A DNA stretch of 12,790 nucleotides from Comamonadaceae bacterium CG_4_10_14_3_um_filter_60_75 (GTDB lineage Bacteria > Pseudomonadota > Gammaproteobacteria > Burkholderiales > Burkholderiaceae_C). Location of the stretch: assembly GCA_002784245.1 (NCBI GenBank), contig PFKL01000077.1, positions 1-12,790 of the forward strand. Reading direction: 5' to 3'. The notes below the pieces were generated by a model. It did no database searches. It saw only the letters and a program-made list of their open reading frames with translations, and had not been told where the DNA came from. Shown piece after piece: positions 6,075 to 12,382 of the stretch. A program made the translations under genes and the position numbers. Numbering within the stretch: position 1 is the first letter of the stretch; every line of letters starts with the position of its first letter.

Positions 6075-7078
6075 GGCTTGGAGTTTAAGGCGATTTGCGC
6101 CTGGCTGACCAAAGCCTCGTGCAGCAACCCGGCATTGAACGGGTGCTCGACTGTTTGCATCGACGCGCTCAGCGCTTTGGCCCAGGCAGTCAAACTGGCC
6201 CAAGAGCCCCCAGCGGCCAGGTCAGCAGACTCAAAGAACCGGGGGGTTGAACCCGCTTTGACGGCCAACTGGTCGTGGCAGATCTTGTGCAACGCGTCGA
6301 CCACCAGCGCCGGCGTCCAGTCTTTGAAAACGCTGACATCGCCTCGGCTTACCGCCAGCGGCAGGTGGCGCCAGCTGTCACACACCGGCAGCATGCGCAG
6401 CGCGTCGCTGGGGCGGCCACCGGCTGCGCGCAATAGCACCGCGGCCTGCGCCACCGTGACGCCCTGCTCTTGCAGCCAACGCAGCGCCTCATCGCGTTGT
6501 GGCCAGATCATGGTGTGACCCAGGCAGCGGCTGCGAATGGTCGGCAGCAACTGATGCGCCGCGTCGGTGGCCAGCACAAATTTGACGTCGCCCGGGGGTT
6601 CCTCCAGCGTTTTGAGCAGCGCATTGGCGGTGTAGACGTTCATGCGCTCGGCTGGAAACACCAGCACCGCCTTGCCCCGGCCACGGGCGCTGGTGCGCTG
6701 GGAAAATTCAACTGCGTCGCGCATGGCATCGACACGGATCTCCCTGCTGATCTTGCGCTTCTTGCTATCAATCTCGGACTGCGCTTTTTCGCTCAGCGGC
6801 CAGCCTTGCTCTTGCAGCACGGTCTCGGGCATTAACACGCACAGGTCAGCGTGGGCATGGACGTCGATGGCGTGACAGCTGGTGCAGTACCCGCACGCGC
6901 CCTGCGGCGTCGGCTGGTCACACAGCCAGGCGCGCACCAGCGCCAGCGCCAGCGCGTATTGACCCAGCCCGGACGGCCCGGCCAGCAGCCAGGCGTGGCC
7001 GCGCTGCGCCAACAGGGTTTGCAATTGCGTGGTGATCCAGGGCGCCAGACCGGCTGCCGCGTTGGTCGTTGCACTCAT
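6071..7078 (-). CDS. holB: DNA polymerase III delta prime subunit
   Basis: HolB is the delta prime subunit of the clamp loader that places the beta clamp on DNA. Visible features are a degenerate P-loop GPSGLGQYAL with Gln in place of the Walker Lys, as expected for this non-ATP-binding subunit; a four-Cys zinc site (C-x8-C-x2-C-x2-C around QGACGYCTSCH); NALLKTLEEPP; and an SRC-type motif in LPTIRSRCLG. The length is 335 residues. The frame extends 15 codons upstream, but ATG 7078 is preferred because it overlaps the tmk stop (ATGA) and yields MSATTNAAAGLAPW. The last bases overlap the pilZ start in the same manner, so tmk, holB and pilZ look translationally coupled. Confidence 0.94.
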   Translation of the reverse strand: MSATTNAAAGLAPWITTQLQTLLAQRGHAWLLAGPSGLGQYALALALVRAWLCDQPTPQGACGYCTSCHAIDVHAHADLCVLMPETVLQEQGWPLSEKAQSEIDSKKRKISREIRVDAMRDAVEFSQRTSARGRGKAVLVFPAERMNVYTANALLKTLEEPPGDVKFVLATDAAHQLLPTIRSRCLGHTMIWPQRDEALRWLQEQGVTVAQAAVLLRAAGGRPSDALRMLPVCDSWRHLPLAVSRGDVSVFKDWTPALVVDALHKICHDQLAVKAGSTPRFFESADLAAGGSWASLTAWAKALSASMQTVEHPFNAGLLHEALVSQAQIALNSKP

Positions 7079-7716
7079 GTCAACCAACCCTTTTGTCTGA
7101 CGGCCTGCAGCACCTCCGCCCACACCGCTTCACGCGCTTGCGCTGCGGCAAGACGGGCAAAACGCGACGGGTCGGCTTGCACGCGCCGCAGGTAGCCGTC
7201 GCTCACGCACTTGAAAAAGTCGACCGGTTGCGCCTCAAACTTATCGGGTACACGTGCACTGGCCAGCCGTTGGGCGGCAATTTCGGGGGCCAATTCAAAC
7301 CAAAGCGTCAAATCGGGTTGCCGCACAAAATTGCCATCCAACCCTTTTGTTGTCTGTACCATCCGCTCCAAATAAGTGAGTATGCCGAGGTCAAACCCGC
7401 GCCCGCCACCTTGGTAAGCGAAGGTGGCGTCGGTAAAGCGGTCGCACAGTACCACCTCGCCACGCGCCAGCGCGGGCTCGATCACCTGCTGCAAATGGTC
7501 GCGCCGGGCGGCGAACACCAGCAGCGCCTCAGTCATGGCGTCCATGGTGTCATTCAGCACCAGGGCGCGCAGCTTCTCGGCCAACGGCGTGCCACCGGGC
7601 TCGCGCGTCATCGTGACTACCCTGCCCTGCGTGGCAAAAACCTGCGCCAGGGCGTCGATGTGTGTGGATTTGCCCGCACCGTCGATGCCTTCAAAACTGA
7701 TGAAAAGTCCGGCCAT
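7075..7716 (-). CDS. tmk: Thymidylate kinase
   Basis: Tmk phosphorylates dTMP to dTDP in DNA precursor synthesis. The 213 residues show the P-loop FEGIDGAGKST (8-18), the TREPGGTP block (37-44), DRFTDATFAYQGGGRG with the D92-R93-F94 signature, and a lid segment around RLASARVPDKFE. The P-loop lacks the extra Arg of type I kinases, while the lid carries basic residues, which fits the bacterial type II form. ATG 7716 lies 14 bases after the mltG stop. The stop overlaps holB, a pairing conserved widely in proteobacteria. Confidence 0.96.
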   Translation of the reverse strand: MAGLFISFEGIDGAGKSTHIDALAQVFATQGRVVTMTREPGGTPLAEKLRALVLNDTMDAMTEALLVFAARRDHLQQVIEPALARGEVVLCDRFTDATFAYQGGGRGFDLGILTYLERMVQTTKGLDGNFVRQPDLTLWFELAPEIAAQRLASARVPDKFEAQPVDFFKCVSDGYLRRVQADPSRFARLAAAQAREAVWAEVLQAVRQKGWLT

Positions 7717-7730
7717 GCAGATATTGCCCT

Positions 7731-8714
7731 TTATTGCCCGCGCTGATACTGGTTGACTGCCCGATTGTGCGCGTCCAGGTTGTCGCTGAACTGGCTGCTG
7801 CCGTCACCGCGCGCCACAAAGTACAACGCCCGGCTTTGGGCTGGTTGCGCTGCCGCCAGCAGCGACGCCTTGCCTGGCATGGCAATCGGCGTGGGCGGCA
7901 GACCGGCGCGGGTGTAGGTGTTCCACGGCGTATCGGTTTGCAAGTCACGCCGACGCAGGTTGCCGTCAAACTTGTCGCCCAGGCCGTAAATCACCGTCGG
8001 GTCGGTTTGCAGCAGCATGCCAATGCGCAGCCGGTTGGTGAAAACGGCGGCAATCATCGGCCGGTCATTGTTGCGGCCGGTCTCTTTTTCGACGATGCTC
8101 GCCAGCGTCAGCAAGTCGGCCTTGGTCTTTAGCGGCGAGTCGGCGGACCGCCGCTGCCAGGCTTCGTCCAGATGGTGGTCCATGGCACGCAGGGCGCGCG
8201 CAAGCAAGGCCAGGTCACTGCTGCCCTTGGTGTAGGTGTAGGTGTCTGGGTAAAAGCGCCCTTCCGCAGCGAGCCCCGGGCGGCCCAATTTTTGCATGAT
8301 GAAATCAGGCTCTAGCCCTTGTGTATCCTGCGCAAGCAGCTCTTCTTTTGAGAGTATTTTTCGGAACTGTTTGAAGCTCAAGCCCTCGACCAGAGTCACC
8401 GCACGCAGCGCCTCGTCGCCGCGTACCAGCTTGGCCAGCAGGCTGCGTGGGGTCACCGGCGCTTCAAACTCATAACTGCCAGCCTTGATCCGGCGCGACT
8501 GGCCAGACAGCCGAAACCACCAGTAAAGCAGTGGTGCAGCGGTCTGCACACCGGCGTCCACTGCGCCCTGCGCCACGCCGCGCGCAGTGGTTCCCGGCTC
8601 GATCGACAAGTCGACTACGCGCGCGGCCAGTGGAAGCGGTTGGTTGATCCACCACCCACCCACACCCGCCGCGGCCAAACAGCCCAGCAAAATCAACGTC
8701 AACAATCGCCGCAC
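7731..8714 (-). CDS. mltG: Endolytic peptidoglycan transglycosylase MltG (YceG family)
   Basis: MltG is an inner-membrane lytic transglycosylase that cuts nascent glycan strands and helps end their elongation. The 327 residues start with an N-terminal membrane anchor (about 4-22, LLTLILLGCLAAAGVGGWW). A LysM-like region follows (IEPGTTARGVAQG), then the catalytic YceG domain. Key blocks are EGRFYPDTYTY (151-161), LASIVEKETG with catalytic Glu209 (compare E. coli E218), RIGMLLQTDPTVIYG, YTRAGLPPTPIAMPG and ALYFVARGDGSSQFS. The start is GTG at 8714, with GAAGG about nine bases upstream as a possible ribosome-binding site. It is the first gene of the minus-strand cluster and diverges from ygfZ across 47 bases. 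The segment at bases 8320-8370 resembles a repeat at DNA level but still encodes family-like residues. Confidence 0.95.
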   Translation of the reverse strand: MRRLLTLILLGCLAAAGVGGWWINQPLPLAARVVDLSIEPGTTARGVAQGAVDAGVQTAAPLLYWWFRLSGQSRRIKAGSYEFEAPVTPRSLLAKLVRGDEALRAVTLVEGLSFKQFRKILSKEELLAQDTQGLEPDFIMQKLGRPGLAAEGRFYPDTYTYTKGSSDLALLARALRAMDHHLDEAWQRRSADSPLKTKADLLTLASIVEKETGRNNDRPMIAAVFTNRLRIGMLLQTDPTVIYGLGDKFDGNLRRRDLQTDTPWNTYTRAGLPPTPIAMPGKASLLAAAQPAQSRALYFVARGDGSSQFSDNLDAHNRAVNQYQRGQ

Positions 8715-8761
8715 AACCTTGTTGCCTTCACAAAAATAAGCGTCGCATCATAATCTGCCTC

Positions 8762-9688
8762 ATGAACCATCGACTCAATGGCGTAGCCCCGCTAACACAT
8801 TCAGGGCTGATTCGGGCGCAGGGCGACGACGCGGCCAAATTTCTGCACAACCAACTCACCAACGATTTTGTTTTGCTCGGCCAAAATGAAGCGCGGCTGG
8901 CCGGTTTTTGCACCTCCAAGGGGCGCATGCAGGCCAGCTTCATCGGTTTCAAGCGCAGCCCGACCGACCTGCTGCTGCTGTGCAGCAAGGACATTCTGGC
9001 AGCCACACTCAAGCGTTTGTCGATGTTTGTGCTGCGCGCCAAGGTGCGTTTGAGCGACGCCAGCGACGATTTCGCGCTTTATGGTCTGTGCGGCGACGCG
9101 GTGGAAAATGCTATTAAAAACAAATCTTTAAGCGTAGAAAATATATGGGCCAAAGCCGATTTTGACGACATCTCGTTGGTCCGTCTTCACCCGGCCGATG
9201 GCGTGCCCCGCGCATTGTGGGTAGCACTGGCGGGCAGCCCGGCACCGGCGGGTGTGGCCATCCCCGCAGAGCTGTGGGCGTGGAGCGAGGTGCGCAGCGG
9301 CATCGCCACCGTTACCGCGCCAATCGTCGAGGCGTTTGTGCCGCAAATGCTCAATTACGAGTCGGTCGGCGGCGTCAATTTCAAAAAAGGCTGCTATCCC
9401 GGGCAAGAGGTGGTGGCGCGCAGCCAGTTTCGCGGCACGCTCAAACGCCGGGCTTACCTGGCGCACGCTGACGTTGCGATGCACGTCGGCAGCGACTTGT
9501 TTATTGACGGCGACGACCAGCCCTGCGGCACCGTGGCGCAAGCCGCCGCCGCGCCCACGGGCGGTTATGACGCAATTGTCTCGATGCAGATCAGCGCGTT
9601 TGAAACGGGCGACGTGCGGCTGGGCGCGGTGAATGGGCACCTGCTCACCTTGAGCGCCGCGCCTTACCCGTTGCTGGCGGATATTTGA
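8762..9688 (+). CDS. ygfZ: Folate-binding Fe-S cluster assembly/repair protein YgfZ
   Basis: YgfZ is a GcvT-fold protein that binds tetrahydrofolate and supports maturation or repair of certain Fe-S enzymes, including the tRNA methylthiotransferase MiaB. The defining motif K-G-C-Y-x-G-Q-E is present as FKKGCYPGQEVVARSQFRG, with Cys211. Other family blocks are GDDAAKFLHNQLTND near the N-terminus, GFCTSKGRMQA and VPQMLNYESVGGVNF. The length of 308 residues is normal. ATG 8762 gives the expected N-terminus; no strong Shine-Dalgarno is seen. The middle of the gene (9104-9154) is AT-rich and encodes ENAIKNKSLSVENIWAK, a low-similarity insert in a variable region, annotated separately. The gene converges on ybbA. 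Confidence 0.94.
   Translation: MNHRLNGVAPLTHSGLIRAQGDDAAKFLHNQLTNDFVLLGQNEARLAGFCTSKGRMQASFIGFKRSPTDLLLLCSKDILAATLKRLSMFVLRAKVRLSDASDDFALYGLCGDAVENAIKNKSLSVENIWAKADFDDISLVRLHPADGVPRALWVALAGSPAPAGVAIPAELWAWSEVRSGIATVTAPIVEAFVPQMLNYESVGGVNFKKGCYPGQEVVARSQFRGTLKRRAYLAHADVAMHVGSDLFIDGDDQPCGTVAQAAAAPTGGYDAIVSMQISAFETGDVRLGAVNGHLLTLSAAPYPLLADI
9104..9154 (+). repeat. AT-rich in-frame segment inside ygfZ, possible repeat relic
   Basis: This block is markedly richer in A+T than the rest of ygfZ. It begins with aatgctattaaaaac (9107-9121), which matches guaA 174-188 at 13 of 15 positions in the same frame (NAIKN), and ends in GGGCCAAA. It falls between well-conserved YgfZ blocks. I infer a degraded short interspersed repeat tolerated in a surface region; a drifting variable loop is the alternative. 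Confidence 0.38.
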
Positions 9689-9728
9689 CTTTGCGCTTGA
9701 GGCGTTTCAGACTGTGGACACAGGCGAT

Positions 9729-10406
9729 TTAGCCGGGCTCCACAACACGCCCTGCCTCAATGGTGATGACACGCTGGCAGCGCGCCGCCAAGGCCTTGTC
9801 GTGCGTCACCAGCACCAGCGTGGTCCCGCGTTCACGGTTTAAATCAAGCATCAGTTCCATCACCGTTTCGCCGGTGGCAAAGTCCAGGCTGCCGGTGGGC
9901 TCGTCGGCCAGCAGCACCGCTGGCTGCACCACAAAGGCACGTGCCAGCGCCACGCGTTGCTGCTCACCGCCCGAGAGAACCTTGGGGTAATGCCCCAGAC
10001 GCTGCGACAGGCCCACGCGGGCCAGCATCTCGGAGGCCGCCTTACGGGCGTCACGCCGGTTGGCCAATTCGAGGGGGAGCATCACGTTTTCCAACGCCGT
10101 CAAATTGCCCAGCAACTGAAAACTCTGAAAGACAAAACCGATCTTTTGTGCCCGCAACGCCGCACGGGCATCCTCGCTCAGGGCAAACAAGTCCTGCCCG
10201 GCCAGCGTGACCGTGCCCTGACTGGGCACGTCTAGCCCCGCGATGATCGACAGCAACGTACTTTTGCCCGAGCCCGAAGCACCGACAATCGCAACCGTTT
10301 CCTTTTCATTCAAACGGAAATCAATATCACGCAAAATAGCCAGCGTGCCGGTCGAGTCGGTCACCGATTTGAAAACGTGCTCGACCGAAATAATGCAATC
10401 AGACAT
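9729..10406 (-). CDS. ybbA: ABC transporter ATP-binding protein, YbbA/LolD type
   Basis: This ABC ATPase belongs to the MacB/LolD/YbbA group that powers extraction or mechanotransmission-type transporters at the inner membrane. It has all motifs: Walker A GASGSGKST (42-50), Q-loop FVFQSFQLL (90-98), signature LSGGEQQR (143-150), Walker B VLLADEPTGSLD (163-174) and H-loop VTHD (199-202). The frame is open well upstream, but ATG 10406 gives MSDCIISVEHVFKSV, the normal N-terminus, and a length of about 225 residues. The YbbA call over LolD rests mainly on its divergent position 25 bases from tesA, an arrangement shared with E. coli. No permease gene follows it; the convergent ygfZ ends 40 bases away, so its membrane partner must be elsewhere. 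Confidence 0.88.
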   Translation of the reverse strand: MSDCIISVEHVFKSVTDSTGTLAILRDIDFRLNEKETVAIVGASGSGKSTLLSIIAGLDVPSQGTVTLAGQDLFALSEDARAALRAQKIGFVFQSFQLLGNLTALENVMLPLELANRRDARKAASEMLARVGLSQRLGHYPKVLSGGEQQRVALARAFVVQPAVLLADEPTGSLDFATGETVMELMLDLNRERGTTLVLVTHDKALAARCQRVITIEAGRVVEPG

Positions 10407-10431
10407 GGATGTTTTTTTGAACCTGAACAAT

Positions 10432-11091
10432 ATGAACCGGCGACACTGTAGCTTGTCACTCGCCGCTTTGGTCTTGGCCGCCCTGAATACCCGTGCCGCA
10501 TTGGCGCAAAGTACCACGGCCCATGCAGCCCAGCCAGTCAGAATTCTGGTGGTGGGTGATTCGCTGAGCGCCGAATACGGTCTCAAGCGCGGCAGCGGTT
10601 GGGTCGCGTTGCTGGAGCAAAAGCTGCGCACTGAAAAAATCACCGCCTCGGTGGTCAACGCCAGCATCAGCGGCGATACCACCTCGGGCGGTCGTGCGCG
10701 TCTGCCGGCGCTGCTGGTGCAACACCGTCCAACCTTGGTGGTGATCGAACTCGGTGGCAACGATGCGCTGCGCGGCTTGCCGCTGACGATGACGCAAGAC
10801 AACCTCAGCGCCATGGCTCAAGCGGCGCAAAAAGCTGGCGCGCGCGTGCTGCTGCTGGGCATGCAGGTGCCGCCCAACTACGGACGCGACTACGCTGACC
10901 GTTTTGCCCAGCTCTTTGTCGAGGTGGCCCGCGCCAATCAGGCCGCAGTGCTGCCTTTTTTCCTGAAAGGCATTGCCGACGCACCTGACAGCCTGAAGTG
11001 GTTTCAGGCCGACCGCATCCACCCGCTGGAAGCCGCACACCCGCTGATCCTGGCCAACGTCTGGCCTGTTTTGAAGAAAGAATTGCGATGA
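10432..11091 (+). CDS. tesA: Exported SGNH esterase/lysophospholipase, TesA family
   Basis: TesA-type enzymes are periplasmic acyl-CoA thioesterase I/protease I/lysophospholipase L1 proteins. The 219 residues start with a signal peptide (MNRRHCSLSLAALVLAALNT to about A25, LAQS). SGNH blocks follow: Ser44 in VVGDSLSAEYG, Gly81 in ISGDTTSGG, Asn110 in ELGGNDALRG, and Asp194/His197 in ADRIHPLE. The exact ATG is uncertain: 10405 is also in frame and would add nine residues before the signal peptide, and neither has a clear ribosome-binding site. I prefer 10432 because it gives a standard basic n-region. It diverges from ybbA and overlaps selU by ATGA. The substrate in this organism cannot be told. 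Confidence 0.92.
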   Translation: MNRRHCSLSLAALVLAALNTRAALAQSTTAHAAQPVRILVVGDSLSAEYGLKRGSGWVALLEQKLRTEKITASVVNASISGDTTSGGRARLPALLVQHRPTLVVIELGGNDALRGLPLTMTQDNLSAMAQAAQKAGARVLLLGMQVPPNYGRDYADRFAQLFVEVARANQAAVLPFFLKGIADAPDSLKWFQADRIHPLEAAHPLILANVWPVLKKELR

Positions 11092-12146
11092 GTTTGACGC
11101 CGATGCCAGCCACCGAGGTCATTGCCCGGCTGGTCGAATTTGACACGGTCCTTGACGCCCGCAGCGAAGCCGAGTTTGCCGAAGACCACCTGCCCGCAGC
11201 GGTCAACTGGCCCACGCTCAACAACGCCGAGCGCATCGACATCGGCACGCTGTACAAACAGGTCAACCCCTTTGAGGCGCGCAAGCGCGGTGCGGCCATT
11301 GCCGCGCGCAACATCGCCGCGCACATCGAGCGCGAGGTCATCGACAAGCCCAAGGACTGGAAGCCGCTGTGCTACTGCTGGCGCGGCGGCCAGCGCAGCG
11401 GCGCTCTGTCGCTGATCCTGAGCCAGATCGGTTTTCGGGTGACGCTCATCGAAGGCGGCTACAAGGCGTTTCGTGCGGCCATCGTGCAAGACATTGCACG
11501 CCTGGTGGCCAAGCTGTCATTTCAGGTGGTCTGCGGCCCTACCGGTTCTGGCAAGACGCGCTTGTTGCAGGCGCTGGCTGCGCAAGGCGCGCAGGTGCTG
11601 GACCTGGAGGCGCTGGCCAATCACCGCAGTTCGGTGCTGGGCGCCATTCCAGGGCTGGCGCAACCCAGCCAGAAACGCTTTGACACGCTGATCTGGGACA
11701 CACTGCGCCGCTTTTCACCCGAGCGACCGGTCTATGTCGAGAGCGAGAGCAAGAAAGTCGGCAATGTGTCGCTGCCCACCGAGTTGATCGACGCGATGCG
11801 CGCCAGCCCTTGCCTGAATCTGGTTTTGCCCGACAGTGAGCGCGTGGCCTTGCTGCTGGAAGACTATGACTACCTGGTACGCGATGTCGATTATTTTTGT
11901 GACCGCCTGGCGGTGCTGACCGCGCTCAAAGGTCATGTTGTCGTTGGAAAGTGGCAGGGTCAGGCGCGCTTGGGCGAATTCGCCTCAGTGGTGCAAGACC
12001 TGCTGATCAGCCACTACGATCCTGCCTATTTGCAGTCGATGCAACGCAATTTTGTCCAGTTTGAAAGAGCAAAAAACATAGCACCTAACGACCATTCCAT
12101 AAGAGCCATGGCTGATTTGGCTGCAAAAATTATCGAACAACCGTAG
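11088..12146 (+). CDS. selU: tRNA 2-selenouridine synthase SelU/MnmH
   Basis: SelU (YbbB, MnmH) replaces sulfur by selenium at the 2-thiouridine of U34 in Lys, Glu and Gln tRNAs, via a geranylated intermediate and with selenophosphate as donor. Residues 1-135 are a rhodanese domain with the active Cys at 97 in YCWRGGQRSG, the same position as in E. coli. The C-terminal domain carries a P-loop, CGPTGSGKTRLL (149-160), followed by LDLEALANHRSSVLG and VYVESESKKVGNVSLP, both typical. The length is 352 residues. ATG 11088 is chosen because it overlaps the tesA stop (ATGA) and gives the normal N-terminus. The last 25 or so codons are AT-rich and repeat-like but still resemble the family. Activity would require selenophosphate synthetase SelD elsewhere in the genome. 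Confidence 0.95.
   Translation: MSLTPMPATEVIARLVEFDTVLDARSEAEFAEDHLPAAVNWPTLNNAERIDIGTLYKQVNPFEARKRGAAIAARNIAAHIEREVIDKPKDWKPLCYCWRGGQRSGALSLILSQIGFRVTLIEGGYKAFRAAIVQDIARLVAKLSFQVVCGPTGSGKTRLLQALAAQGAQVLDLEALANHRSSVLGAIPGLAQPSQKRFDTLIWDTLRRFSPERPVYVESESKKVGNVSLPTELIDAMRASPCLNLVLPDSERVALLLEDYDYLVRDVDYFCDRLAVLTALKGHVVVGKWQGQARLGEFASVVQDLLISHYDPAYLQSMQRNFVQFERAKNIAPNDHSIRAMADLAAKIIEQP
12064..12137 (+). repeat. AT-rich, imperfectly palindromic tail of selU, possible repeat relic
   Basis: The last codons of selU change abruptly from GC-rich to AT-rich DNA (acatagcacctaacgacc, then attccataagagccatgg). The arms catagcacct and aagagccatg form an imperfect palindrome. From memory it resembles a short palindromic repeat scattered through Comamonadaceae genomes, which I could not verify. 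It is read through in frame as RAKNIAPNDHSIRAMADLAA, supplying the protein C-terminus. Confidence 0.35.
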
Positions 12147-12196
12147 GTTTTTGTGCGGCGGCTGGAATAATCCGAGCCTGGCCCCTTTTATCGTTT

Positions 12197-12340
12197 TTAT
12201 CCCTCTGACGCTTCATTTGACTGGGGTGGAACGCCCTCGCCGGCCTTGCGCTGGGCTTTTTCTTTCAGCTTCTCTTCTTTTTTCTTCTTCTTTGCCAGTT
12301 CTTTCTGACGCTTTTCGTAGCCGTAGTTTGGTGTTGCCAA
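12197..12340 (-). CDS. Small lysine-rich conserved hypothetical protein with TTG start
   Basis: Translating from TTG 12340 gives 47 residues: MATPNYGYEKRQKELAKKKK, then KEEKLKEKAQRKAGEGVPPQ, then SNEASEG and TAA. The N-terminal part MATPNYGYEKRQxELAKKKKKEEK matches, from memory, a small conserved hypothetical protein common in betaproteobacteria. An in-frame TGA lies five codons upstream and no ATG or GTG is available, so TTG is the only conventional start. The protein is highly basic, probably one charged helix, with a polar tail; it has no signal peptide or membrane segment. It lies 42 bases downstream of metC in the same direction and converges on selU. The function is unknown; nucleic-acid or ribosome binding is possible from its charge alone. 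Confidence 0.78.
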   Translation of the reverse strand: MATPNYGYEKRQKELAKKKKKEEKLKEKAQRKAGEGVPPQSNEASEG

Positions 12341-12382
12341 TGGAGTCTTTCAGTAATTGATGGCGAGATTTTACCCGGGCAC

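Noticed and set aside
8747..8778. Possible mltG promoter on the minus strand (TATGAT at 8747-8752, TTGAGT at 8773-8778)
   Set aside because: The spacing is 20 bases, longer than usual, and the -35 lies inside ygfZ; not supported well enough to annotate.
10212..10230. Perfect 7-bp inverted repeat CGTGCCC-TGACT-GGGCACG
   Set aside because: It lies well inside ybbA, encodes ordinary family residues (VPSQGTVT region) and has no T-run; likely chance in GC-rich coding DNA.
9729..10814. Longer upstream starts for ybbA, and likewise for tesA, holB and pilZ
   Set aside because: The extensions overlap neighbouring genes and do not resemble the families; internal ATGs match the known N-termini, and for holB and pilZ also give tidy ATGA overlaps.
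12160..12178. Possible intrinsic terminator after selU (GGCTGGA-ATAA-TCC-G-AGCC)
   Set aside because: The stem has a bulge, is short, and the T-rich stretch starts several bases later and is interrupted; too weak to call.
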